Below are positions 35,886-44,595 of a stretch of DNA of 44,595 bases, one piece after another. Position 1 is the stretch's first letter. The number at the start of each line of letters is the position of its first letter. A model generated the notes under the pieces. That model worked only from the letters and a program-made list of their open reading frames with translations. It was not told the origin of the DNA and ran no database searches. Where the stretch lies: positions 1-44,595 of the forward strand of contig JAGWGI010000009.1 in the NCBI GenBank assembly GCA_028867435.1. The letters run 5' to 3'. Origin of the DNA: Microcaldota archaeon (lineage in GTDB: Archaea > Micrarchaeota > Micrarchaeia > Micrarchaeales > CABMGC01). A program made the position numbers and the translations under genes.

Positions 35886-37301
35886 ATGCTGTCGATCCTC
35901 CCGCTGATAGTGCTATTGCCTTTTCTGGCAGTTATACCCATTGTAATCGCAGGCGAGAGACACTCACATTCAATAGCCCTTGGGGTATCTGCGATAGCCT
36001 TCATACTGACAATCCTTGCACTCTACCTTTCATCTGCAGACGGAATGTCGTCTCTCTCATTCTCTCAGAACTACCTCACAGGACTTGGCATAAACTTCAG
36101 CCTGCAGCTAAGCAGCCTGAGCCTGATACTCACGCTTATGACTGCCATAGTCTTCCTTGCCGCGGCAATCGTGGGCAAGTACTTTGTCTCAAAGGACAAG
36201 AAGCTCTACTCTACAATCTTCCTGCTGACACTGGGGGGGGCGATGGGGGTGTTTCTGAGCGGAAACCTCTTCCTATTCTATGTCTTTTGGGAAATAGCGG
36301 AGTTTGCAATGTTCTTCATAATCTTCGTGTTCGGAGGGTATGATAGGAGATACGCAGCAATAAAGTTCATAATCTACTCAATCATAGCATCCCTCCTGCT
36401 GCTAATCGCAATAATGATGCTCTACTTTTACACAACGCCACACACATTTGGCATCTATCAGCTTGAGCAGCAGGCGCACACCATACCTATGGCGGTCCAA
36501 CCAATAATTCTGGTACTACTCCTTGCTGCGTTCATGATAAAGGCGCCGATCTTCCCATTCCACAGCTGGCTACCAGACGCACATACCGAGGCGCCGACAA
36601 CCGGGAGCATGGTACTTGCAGGGGTGCTGCTCAAGTTCGCAGGGTATGGACTGTTGCTGATGTTCCTTATACTTCCAATAGCCGCGCACTATGCGCCCTA
36701 CATTGCAGCAATCTTTGGTTTCTCGGCAATCTACGGGGCCATGGTGGCCCTTAGGCAAACGCATCTCAAGAGGATGATAGCCTACACCAGCATAGTTGAC
36801 ATGGGCATAATAGCAATAGGAATAGCAGCGACGAGCGTACTGGGAACAGCAGGGGCGATATACGGGATGCTCGCACACGGACTTGCGATATCTTTGCTCT
36901 TTTTGCTGGCAGGAACAATAGACAAGGTGTACGGCACTCTCCTAATCGAGAAGCTAAGGGGGATAGCAGAGTCACAGCCAACTATAGCATACCTGTTCAT
37001 CTTTGGGATTCTGGCTACTATAGGGCTGCCACTCACTGCGGGATTTATAGGAGACTTGCTAATTTTCATAGGAGCGTATGGTACATTTGGGGCGGTGGGA
37101 CTGGTCCCGATTGCAGCGATAGTGGTGGTGGGTGGATATCTCTTCTGGGTAACTGAGAAGTCCTTCTTTAACATAAAGAACAAGAGTGAGACCTACGCGC
37201 TGCTGGGGAAGTCGATTTTTGTTTCTGCAGGGTTTTTGGCAGTTGCAACTATAATATTAGGAATTTTGCCGAGCATTATGCTTGCAATCTCAAATCTCTG
37301 A
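35886..37301 (+). CDS. Proton-conducting transporter (NuoM/NuoN/MrpD-like)
   Basis: FPFHSWLPDAHTEAPTTGSMVLAGVLLKFAGYGLL; RQTHLKRMIAYTSIVDMG. Confidence 0.85.
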   Translation: MLSILPLIVLLPFLAVIPIVIAGERHSHSIALGVSAIAFILTILALYLSSADGMSSLSFSQNYLTGLGINFSLQLSSLSLILTLMTAIVFLAAAIVGKYFVSKDKKLYSTIFLLTLGGAMGVFLSGNLFLFYVFWEIAEFAMFFIIFVFGGYDRRYAAIKFIIYSIIASLLLLIAIMMLYFYTTPHTFGIYQLEQQAHTIPMAVQPIILVLLLAAFMIKAPIFPFHSWLPDAHTEAPTTGSMVLAGVLLKFAGYGLLLMFLILPIAAHYAPYIAAIFGFSAIYGAMVALRQTHLKRMIAYTSIVDMGIIAIGIAATSVLGTAGAIYGMLAHGLAISLLFLLAGTIDKVYGTLLIEKLRGIAESQPTIAYLFIFGILATIGLPLTAGFIGDLLIFIGAYGTFGAVGLVPIAAIVVVGGYLFWVTEKSFFNIKNKSETYALLGKSIFVSAGFLAVATIILGILPSIMLAISNL

Positions 37302-37375
37302 ATATATACCTATCTAATTATTTCTAAATAAAAGAAAAGGATATAAGTCTTCGATTATCTATATGTTACGAGTAA

Positions 37376-38170
37376 ATGTCAGGAGGCATATTTCTTAAAA
37401 CTGATACATTAGAGATACTCAATACCGATGTCCTAACCACTACTGAAATTAAGAACAAGAGTGTAGATCTAATTGTAACCTCACCACCATATAATCTAGA
37501 CATAAAGTACAATTCTAATAGCGACAAACTTACCTACGAGGAATACTTGGAATTCAGTAAGAAATGGTTAGGTAATTGTTTCGAATGGCTTAAGGATGAC
37601 GGTAGACTATGCTTAAACGTGCCTTTAGACAAGAATAAGGACGGTCAGCAGAGTGTTGGTGCTGACATAACAACAATAGCTAAGCATGTAGGTTTCAAAT
37701 ATCACTCAACTATAATCTGGAACGAGGGAAACATCTCCCGAAGAACCGCTTGGGGTTCTTTCGCAAGCGCCTCCGCACCTTACGTTATAGCTCCAGTCGA
37801 GCTTATCCTCATTTTATATAAAAATGAATGGAAAAAGACGAGTGGAAGCAAAAAGAACGATATAACTCCAGAGGAATTTATGGAGTGGACTAGTGGTATG
37901 TGGAAATTTCAGGGTGAAAGTAAGAAAAAGATAGGGCATCCAGCACCATTTCCTTTAGAACTTCCAAGACGGTGCATAAAACTTTTCAGTTTTGTTGGGG
38001 ACGTTATCCTCGACCCATTTATGGGAAGCGGTTCTACACTCATAGCTGCCTATAAAAATAATAGGCACGCCATAGGCATCGACATAGACACAGAGTATTG
38101 TAAATTAGCCAAAAAAAGATTAGCTGAAGAAGCACACATCTTTGAAAAAGAATTAGTTACTAATATCTAG
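37376..38170 (+). CDS. DNA methyltransferase of type II R-M system (beta class, probably N4-cytosine)
   Basis: [12 protein letters not shown] near N-terminus and [26 protein letters not shown] near C-terminus. Confidence 0.88.
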   Translation: MSGGIFLKTDTLEILNTDVLTTTEIKNKSVDLIVTSPPYNLDIKYNSNSDKLTYEEYLEFSKKWLGNCFEWLKDDGRLCLNVPLDKNKDGQQSVGADITTIAKHVGFKYHSTIIWNEGNISRRTAWGSFASASAPYVIAPVELILILYKNEWKKTSGSKKNDITPEEFMEWTSGMWKFQGESKKKIGHPAPFPLELPRRCIKLFSFVGDVILDPFMGSGSTLIAAYKNNRHAIGIDIDTEYCKLAKKRLAEEAHIFEKELVTNI

Positions 38171-38769
38171 TGATACTAATGGTAAATGAAGACTATGCAA
38201 ACCAAGCAGAATTAATCATGGAGTATTTCAAAAAGCACCCAAGAAGAAATATAAAGCATCCAGAGGTTGTAGACTGGGCTGTTAATACTTACAAAAAGAG
38301 GACTAAAAAAGTATTTAGAGATCCGGATAGAGCCATAAGGAAATTGGCGCAAGAAGGTTACCTGATAAAAATAAGTAAAGGCGTCTATAAGTACGAACCA
38401 GGATTTATCGTTAGGAGAGAACTTAATGATTTTACTCAAGCACAAAAGGAAGCCATAATAGAGCGAGACGATTATCGTTGTGTTATATGCGGTCGTGGCG
38501 TAAAGGACGGTATTGAACTGCAAGTCGATCATATAAAACCTAAAGATTTAGGCGGCACAAACTCTATAGAAAACGGGCAAACTCTCTGCGCTCAACATAA
38601 TTTTCAGAAGAAAAATTATAAGCAGACAGAGTCCGGCAAAAGATATTTTATCCGACTCTACGAAGCAGCTAAAAAGAATAACCATAAGCAATTACAAGCT
38701 TTCTGCGCTGAGATACTTGAAGTATATGAAAAGAGGGGCATTAACGGTCATATCATCTGGAAGAGATAA
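38170..38769 (+). CDS. HNH restriction endonuclease with N-terminal winged-helix-like domain
   Basis: RDDYRCVICGRGVKDGIELQVDHIKPKDLGGTNSIENGQTLCAQHN; directly downstream of the methyltransferase. Confidence 0.85.
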   Translation: MILMVNEDYANQAELIMEYFKKHPRRNIKHPEVVDWAVNTYKKRTKKVFRDPDRAIRKLAQEGYLIKISKGVYKYEPGFIVRRELNDFTQAQKEAIIERDDYRCVICGRGVKDGIELQVDHIKPKDLGGTNSIENGQTLCAQHNFQKKNYKQTESGKRYFIRLYEAAKKNNHKQLQAFCAEILEVYEKRGINGHIIWKR

Positions 38770-38779
38770 AAACCAGATT

Positions 38780-38797
38780 TAGAGCGTCTACGCTCTA
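38780..38797. terminator. Hairpin downstream of R-M operon
   Basis: TAGAGCG-TCTA-CGCTCTA perfect inverted repeat just after the endonuclease stop. Confidence 0.4.
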
Positions 38798-38851
38798 TAC
38801 TATCTATCTTCTGAAGAGGTGTGTTTCTGCTAGATATTCTTGAACGCTGAC

Positions 38852-39469
38852 TCAGCCCGTCTTTATGCTCAATATCTTGATTGCAAAGACTAAAGTCTTG
38901 CCCGCCAGCGGCGGGTTGAAGTCTATGGTGATATTGGTCTTGTTGACCCTTGTTATGATTCCATGCTGCCCGTTCTGCGGGTTGCTAACCTGCATCCCTT
39001 TCTCAACAGTCCTGTTTCCGAAGACGTTTGCCGGAACGCTGATCATCAGAGCCGCGTTCACCTCCCCGTAAGCTTGAGCGGGCTGGAGCGTTATCGTCTT
39101 GTTATCACCCACCTTCATTCCTACGACCGCACTGTCAAATCCTGCAATGACCTGTCCAGAGCCTACTGTGAACTGCAGCGGCTGCCCTCCTACGTTGGAA
39201 TCAAATACCGTGCCATTAGTGAAGGTGCCAGTGTAGCTAACGTTTACCGTGTCTCCGGTTGCCACAACCTGATTTGTGTTCGTTGCCAAGTAAATCCCTG
39301 CTATTATTACAATTATCGCCAAAACCACAACTGCAGCATAAAGCGGCTTGATCTTAAGACTTGATGATTTCTTCTCATGCTCGTGCTTTGCCGCTCCTTT
39401 CCCTGCCCCCTCATGTACATGCGCGGCTTCATGGAGATGCACACTATGCTTGGTTGATTCTTCTGCCAT
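38852..39469 (-). CDS. FKBP-type peptidyl-prolyl isomerase, membrane anchored, His-rich N-terminus
   Basis: DTVNVSYTGTFTNGTVFDSNVGGQPLQFTVGSGQVIAGFDSAVVGMKVGD; N-terminal HSVHLHEAAHVHEG...HEHEKK plus TM. Confidence 0.88.
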   Translation of the reverse strand: MAEESTKHSVHLHEAAHVHEGAGKGAAKHEHEKKSSSLKIKPLYAAVVVLAIIVIIAGIYLATNTNQVVATGDTVNVSYTGTFTNGTVFDSNVGGQPLQFTVGSGQVIAGFDSAVVGMKVGDNKTITLQPAQAYGEVNAALMISVPANVFGNRTVEKGMQVSNPQNGQHGIITRVNKTNITIDFNPPLAGKTLVFAIKILSIKTG

Positions 39470-39547
39470 TCTATCACATCAGACATTAAGATACTACTTA
39501 TCCATTATTTGAAGCTTTCCTGTGTCACTTCTTGCTTACGAGCTGAC

Positions 39548-40369
39548 CTATTTCAGCAGATTCTCATCAACGTATTTTAATGCATTCCTTGGGATCTGCA
39601 TGCCAATTCCCTCATCTGGTAAAACCCCCTCCCTTTTGAGCCTTGTCCAAACCGGGTTGTTATATGGCGAGAGGTTTGCTTCATAGTGCGGCATGATGCC
39701 AAACACCCTCCCACTAGGGTCGCAGATCGCTGCGATTGCCTTTATCGAGCCGTTGGGATTGTCAGGGTATTCCATTGTGGGCTTCCCAGTCCTTGGATTT
39801 ATGTAATACAACACTACCTGGTTGTTTGACTCAAGCTCCTCTAGGAGCCCGTTCTGGGCCACAAACTTTCCCTCCCCGTGCCTTATCGGGAGATACAGGC
39901 TCTTGATATCCCTGGTCCAAACGCAGCTTGAGTTTTGATTCACCCCAAGATGCACCCAGTCGTCCCTGAACTTACCTGAATCGTTGTAAGTGAGAGTCAC
40001 GCTCTGTACCTGTTCTACGTGCTCTGTGGGATTTGAACCTGGCAAAACCCCCGCCTTGACCAGCGCCTGGAAACCATTGCATACCCCTATTGCAAGCTTT
40101 CCATTCCTGACAAACTCCTTTAGCTCTTCTCCAAGCCCGAATCTTATCCGATTTGCCTGTATCTTTCCTGCAGCCACATGATCCCCGTCGGAGAATCCCC
40201 CGACGAATGCGATTATATGATACTCGTTTATGGTTTTTGGGGATGCAAGAAGGTCGTTTATGTGGATGCGCCTGACCTCTGCCCCAAGCCTGCCAAAGGA
40301 GTATGACATCTCCCTCTCGCAGTTAAGTCCGTAGCCTGTCGGAATTAATACCTTTGTCTTTCTCATCAC
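39548..40369 (-). CDS. purQ: Phosphoribosylformylglycinamidine synthase, glutaminase subunit
   Basis: AFVGGFSDGDH, AIGVCNGFQALVKAGVLPG, GIMPHYEANLSPYNN. Confidence 0.93.
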   Translation of the reverse strand: MMRKTKVLIPTGYGLNCEREMSYSFGRLGAEVRRIHINDLLASPKTINEYHIIAFVGGFSDGDHVAAGKIQANRIRFGLGEELKEFVRNGKLAIGVCNGFQALVKAGVLPGSNPTEHVEQVQSVTLTYNDSGKFRDDWVHLGVNQNSSCVWTRDIKSLYLPIRHGEGKFVAQNGLLEELESNNQVVLYYINPRTGKPTMEYPDNPNGSIKAIAAICDPSGRVFGIMPHYEANLSPYNNPVWTRLKREGVLPDEGIGMQIPRNALKYVDENLLK

Positions 40370-43368
40370 AACTCACCTAGGGTGCTCTTCCACACCCTCT
40401 TTAGCCAGCTTACATCTAGCCCAACTATCTCTTCTCCATCAAGGCCCTTTATGCGCATTGCGCTGTCTTCTGTTACCACTCCAATCTGCGCGCAAGAGTT
40501 CCTCTCCATTATCTTTTCGAACTCCTCTTTTTTCTCAGGCGGTATGGTGACAACGAATCTGCTGTTTGACTGGGAGAACAAAATAAAGTCCTCCCTTGGC
40601 TCCCCGCTGTATGGAACCCTCCTTAGATCCACGCTCATCCCATAGCCTCCCGCGAATGCGCACTGCGCAAGCGCCACTCCGATTCCGCCGATCGTGGGGG
40701 TGTGTATGGATGCTGCAAGTTCCTTCTCTGTAGCCTCGCTCATCGCATTGTATATTTGCTTTGCGCTGTGCGCGTCAACCTCTGGTGCCATGTTGCCGAT
40801 ATAGCCGCTGCCCTCAAGCTTCTCCCCCATGTAGGCAAAGTACTCCGAACCTCCAAGCTCCTGCTTTGTCTGTCCGACCATATACACAAGATCTCCAGGC
40901 CTCTTAACGTCCATTGTCACAGCCTTGCTAACATCATCCATCTTTGCCCTGGTGGAAAAGAGCAAAGTGGGCGGGATGGAGATAATCTCCCCGCTATCGC
41001 TCTTCCAGACATTCTTCATACTATCCTTTCCAGACACGCACGGTATCCCGAACTCGCTGCAGTACTCGCCAAGAGCCCGATTCGCCCTCACAAGCTGCGC
41101 CATCTTATACTCGCCATCAGCAGAGTCAAGGATTGAGAAGTTCCAGCAGAAGTTGTCTAGCGCATAAAACACCGAGTTTTTGCCAGGCAGCTTCCCTCCG
41201 ACCGCAATGATCCTCCTCACCGCCTCGTCTATCACAGAGGCTACCATGTCATAGGTGTCTATGTCCGAGTAGTACGGATTCACCCCATGGGCTACTATTA
41301 TCCCCTCCTTGCTGCCGTACTCAAGAAACGAGATAGTCGCATCGCTTGGTACATCCAAGTGCCTGCCAACAAGAGGCTTGACTACACTCAAGCCCTTGAC
41401 CTCATGATCGTACTGGCGCAGCTTGTCCTCCTTTGAGCACACATTGAGCCTTGAAAGCATGTCATCTAAGATCTCATCCATCCTCTCCGGTTTCTTGAAT
41501 GTCGGCTCCTCGTTTATCTTCCTCTGCCAGCTAGCCCTGAGCTCAAGTTTTGGCAGCCCGTCGTGCATGAACCCCATGTCAAGATAAGCAACAATTCTAT
41601 CCCCATATGTGGCGTGGAATTTTCCCGTACTCTCAAATGTTCCAAGGTCCGTAGCCCAAACCCCCCTTCTTTGCGCAAGCTCCCAAAGCTCTCCTGCCTT
41701 CCCTGGCTCAACCGCAATCGTCATTCTCTCCTGAGACTCGGAAACCTGTATCTCCCATGGCGCAAGTCCTCGGTACTTGAGCGGCGCCTTTTTCAGATCA
41801 ATCCTGCAGCCATTTGAATCCTTTGCCATCTCCCCGACCGATGAGGAGAGCCCACCTGCTCCATTGTCTGTTATGCACTTGTAGAGTCCCCTGTCACGCG
41901 CCTCAAGCAAGAAGTCAAACATCTTCTTTTGGGTTATCGAATCCCCAATCTGCACAGCCTGAGCAGGCGAGTTCTTGTCCAACTCCGCAGACGAGAATGT
42001 AGCGCCGTGTATCCCATCCTTACCTACTGCGCCTCCGACCATAAAGATGCGATCATTGTCCTGTGCCATCTTGAACTCCGAGGGCTTGCCGTTTATCATC
42101 GGCGGAATAATCCCTATCGTCCCGCAGTAAACCAGCGGCCTAAAGGCGTATCTACTATCAAAGATCTCCCAGCCTTCCATCAGTGGTATCCCGCTCTGGT
42201 TGCCTCCTGAACTCACCCCTTCGTGCACCCCATCCCTTGTCCTTCTTGGGTGCAGCACGCCGCTTTGCAGTTCTTTGTCGTAAAACGGGCTGCCAAGGCA
42301 GTACCCAAAAACGTTGAACATCGGCTCTGCCCCGATCCCGGCACCCATCACATCCCTGTTCACTCCAAGGATTCCGGTTATCGCCCCGCCAAACGGGTCT
42401 AGGGCAGATGGCGAGTTGTGGGTCTCTATCTTGTCTGCAACATTGATCCTTTCGTTGAATTTGATGATCGCCGCGTTGTCGCGGAATGAGGAGACCACCC
42501 AGTCGTATTTCTCGCTGATTTTCTCGCTTGGGCCCTTTATGAATGTCTTGAATAGGCTCTCAATTTCCTCAACTCTGCCCGTCTCATTTACATAACTGAT
42601 TTGCGCGTTGAAGATCTTGTGCTTGCAATGCTCAGACCACGTCTGCGCAAGAGTCTCAAGTTCAACATCAGTGGGCTTGTCCCAGAACTGCTCCTCCATC
42701 CCGACAGTCTTCCTCTCCGCCATGACCTCTGGTTTGTGGAAATGCTCCCTGATTGTCTTCATCTCATCTAGGCTAAGTGCCAGCACCCCATTCTTGCTTA
42801 TCTCCACAAGTTCCCTATCGCTAACGTTCAGATCGTATGCCCTAACTGTGTCATTCTCACCTCCCCTGATTACAGGAACTACAAACTCGATCCTGCCTGA
42901 TTTCACCTCATCGCGGCTTGCTATCATTATGCTCTCTATCCTCTCGTTCGCAAGAAGCTCGTTTGCGACCTTTCCGGCTTCCTCTTTGCTAATCCCGCTT
43001 ATCAGGTACTGCGTGGAAGTGTATACCCTCTCCTCCTGCCTTAGCGGCTTTTTGAGTATTTCCCTCACCGCGATGGTCGCATCCGTGCCTGCAGGATCGG
43101 TGACCCCCGGTTTGTAGCCCACCTCAATTAGATAGTCGAATTTCCCCTCTTCGCCGCTTAGGATCCTTTCACTTACCCGGTCAACAAATAGATCATTTTT
43201 GAGCCTTTCCGACTCTCTTTCATCCAGATTCATGTCCAGAGTATAGACCTTTCTTGTTTTCACGGTGACCTTATCGCTGCCAAGAAATTTTCTTAATTTT
43301 GCCTCCAGGGTCTTCCCTACCGGATCTGATTCCGAATTTTTTAGCCCAACTACGACCCGCTCCGGCAA
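40366..43368 (-). CDS. purL: Phosphoribosylformylglycinamidine synthase, PurS-PurS-PurL fusion
   Basis: N-terminal two PurS-like units; PurL motifs TWSEHCKHKIFNAQI, ETHNSPSALDPFGGAITGILGVNRD, VSGKDSMKN. Confidence 0.93.
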   Translation of the reverse strand: MPERVVVGLKNSESDPVGKTLEAKLRKFLGSDKVTVKTRKVYTLDMNLDERESERLKNDLFVDRVSERILSGEEGKFDYLIEVGYKPGVTDPAGTDATIAVREILKKPLRQEERVYTSTQYLISGISKEEAGKVANELLANERIESIMIASRDEVKSGRIEFVVPVIRGGENDTVRAYDLNVSDRELVEISKNGVLALSLDEMKTIREHFHKPEVMAERKTVGMEEQFWDKPTDVELETLAQTWSEHCKHKIFNAQISYVNETGRVEEIESLFKTFIKGPSEKISEKYDWVVSSFRDNAAIIKFNERINVADKIETHNSPSALDPFGGAITGILGVNRDVMGAGIGAEPMFNVFGYCLGSPFYDKELQSGVLHPRRTRDGVHEGVSSGGNQSGIPLMEGWEIFDSRYAFRPLVYCGTIGIIPPMINGKPSEFKMAQDNDRIFMVGGAVGKDGIHGATFSSAELDKNSPAQAVQIGDSITQKKMFDFLLEARDRGLYKCITDNGAGGLSSSVGEMAKDSNGCRIDLKKAPLKYRGLAPWEIQVSESQERMTIAVEPGKAGELWELAQRRGVWATDLGTFESTGKFHATYGDRIVAYLDMGFMHDGLPKLELRASWQRKINEEPTFKKPERMDEILDDMLSRLNVCSKEDKLRQYDHEVKGLSVVKPLVGRHLDVPSDATISFLEYGSKEGIIVAHGVNPYYSDIDTYDMVASVIDEAVRRIIAVGGKLPGKNSVFYALDNFCWNFSILDSADGEYKMAQLVRANRALGEYCSEFGIPCVSGKDSMKNVWKSDSGEIISIPPTLLFSTRAKMDDVSKAVTMDVKRPGDLVYMVGQTKQELGGSEYFAYMGEKLEGSGYIGNMAPEVDAHSAKQIYNAMSEATEKELAASIHTPTIGGIGVALAQCAFAGGYGMSVDLRRVPYSGEPREDFILFSQSNSRFVVTIPPEKKEEFEKIMERNSCAQIGVVTEDSAMRIKGLDGEEIVGLDVSWLKRVWKSTLGEL

Positions 43369-43412
43369 ATTACCCCCTCATCACCCAAAGATTTATCCTA
43401 TTTAGTTTTCGG

Positions 43413-43510
43413 AATTATTTATACCTTTGCTAAGCTGGAGCTTTGCACATTTAACCTCGCCTGCACATTTAATTGGGAAGCTGCACAAAAAAGGTTTTGA
43501 CTGCACAAAA
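43413..43510 (-). promoter_or_regulatory. purL promoter with upstream TGCACA repeat array
   Basis: Minus-strand AAAGGTATAAATAA TATA-like box near 43413-43427; TGCACA at 43444, 43462, 43482, 43502. Confidence 0.5.
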
Positions 43511-43567
43511 TAGAGGTGAATTAGTATGATTTAAATGCAAAGCCCTAAGCTGGAGTTTTGTAAATGG

Positions 43568-43639
43568 CGCCTCGGCCGGGATTCGAACCCGGGTTACCAG
43601 CGTGACAGGCTAGTGTGCTAACCACTACACTACCGAGAC
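43568..43639 (-). tRNA. tRNA-Asp (GUC)
   Basis: Reverse strand: acceptor GTCTCGG/CCGAGGC, anticodon stem CTAGC/GCTGG with loop CTGTCAC, T arm CCGGGTTCGAATCCCGG, discriminator G. Confidence 0.95.
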
Positions 43640-43913
43640 CCACTTATCCATTTGCAGATAAACGGTTAAAATGGTTTGTTTTACGGTTACAGCATATTTT
43701 ATCAGAGCCTTTATGTGCCTCCTTGAACTATCCGATCTTTTGTAGAAAATCTTCCTTGGTCGTTCCTGCCTGAGCTATTATAAAAAGTAGAGTACCAGGA
43801 TCAATCTTAGATGGCTGCCTCGTTGTCTGGAAATGTTGAATCCTAATTTAAAATCAGGGAACAATCCGTTAGCTTACGAACGGCAGGTGGCATTTAAATC
43901 CAAAACGGCAACT

Positions 43914-44366
43914 TCACTCCTGCAATATCTGCTTCTGGACTGCCTTCAATTCCTCATCGCTAGCCTTCGGTCCCATCAGTGTGGTGACATAGCCTGGGTA
44001 CGCATCAAACCTTTTTCTCTCCCCAGCCTCGACTGCGCTGAAATCCTTTTGCTCAAGCCCTATCGCGGGGTAGAGTTTTGCGTGCAGATGGTTTACTCCC
44101 ATCCCCTCAAGCACAAGATGCACCCTGCCTACCTTGAGCTGCTTTTCAAGAAGTCTTGCAACCTTCCTTATTGCCGCCATAAGTTCATCAAATACCTTCT
44201 CGTCAACCTTGAACGCGTCGCTCTGGTGGTGCTCCTTTGGTATCACAAGTGTCTGTCCCTTTATGTTAGGGAAGATATCAAGGAAGGCAACGAACTTGTC
44301 GTCTTCCCAAATTTTGTATGATGGCACCTTACCATTTACTATCTTGCAAAAGATGCAGTTTTCCAT
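43914..44366 (-). CDS. HIT-family hydrolase
   Basis: CIFCKIVNGKVPSYKIWEDDKFVAFLDIFPNIKGQTLVIPKEHH; HLVLEGMGVNHLHAKLYP. Confidence 0.92.
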   Translation of the reverse strand: MENCIFCKIVNGKVPSYKIWEDDKFVAFLDIFPNIKGQTLVIPKEHHQSDAFKVDEKVFDELMAAIRKVARLLEKQLKVGRVHLVLEGMGVNHLHAKLYPAIGLEQKDFSAVEAGERKRFDAYPGYVTTLMGPKASDEELKAVQKQILQE

Positions 44367-44377
44367 AATCACACCGT

Positions 44378-44590
44378 TCAATTGCTGTTTCCTAACCTTC
44401 TAATACAGTGTTCACAACTGTATTTGTATCGGTCAGATCCTTTAATGGCACTGTACCACAATACGAATGATACTAACGTCAAACAGAAATTGATGTGTTC
44501 CGTTGCTTGTTTTATCAGGAATTTCCATCTGTCGGTTTCATATTTTTCACCGTTATACTCGATAAGTCCTGCCTTCTCTGCAGGAGTCAT
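44378..44590 (-). CDS. Hypothetical protein near window edge
   Basis: 70-aa frame with one hydrophobic segment; weak support. Confidence 0.3.
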   Translation of the reverse strand: MTPAEKAGLIEYNGEKYETDRWKFLIKQATEHINFCLTLVSFVLWYSAIKGSDRYKYSCEHCIRRLGNSN

Positions 44591-44595
44591 GCCCA

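Noticed and set aside
43737-43850. Coding-like minus-strand segment TRQPSKIDPGTLLFIIAQAGTTKEDFLQKIG
   Set aside because: No start codon after the upstream in-frame stop, too short to separate from chance; at best a gene remnant.

Overview
Archaeal chromosome segment. Gene content (RadA, Dph5, Taw1, PriS, Pth2, aIF1, an S10-type ribosomal protein cluster) and a three-unit, ARMAN-like tRNA-splicing endonuclease point to a Micrarchaeota/ARMAN-type DPANN archaeon; this lineage call is inference. The main accessory feature is a complete casposon at 8112-16616 (8505 bp). It has 49-bp terminal inverted repeats (41/49 identical, 13-bp and 28-bp exact blocks around an 8-bp divergent core) and a perfect 14-bp target-site duplication (AGCATGCTGAACAA) that overlaps the 3' end of a tRNA-Glu(UUC) gene. 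It carries two divergent gene sets. The minus-strand operon encodes an HTH/accessory gene, a C2H2 zinc finger-TM protein, an HNH nuclease, family B DNA polymerase and a 56-aa ORF. The plus-strand set encodes a 378-aa winged-helix-like protein, Cas1 (casposase) and a secreted transglutaminase-like protein. Less expected observations inside it: Cas1 and PolB appear to share a C-terminal HTH-like module; the HNH and HTH genes each look split by one frame shift in the same (-1) sense; and paired palindromes occupy the divergent promoter. Elsewhere: a possible IS110-type transposase start with an adjacent hairpin at the left edge, an AT-rich type II restriction-modification pair, a His-rich tail on ribosomal protein L22, a membrane-protein ORF inside the ribosomal operon, a PurS-PurS-PurL fusion, and a ~20-bp-period TGCACA array upstream of purL. 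All calls come from reading the sequence and supplied translations; no database search was run.
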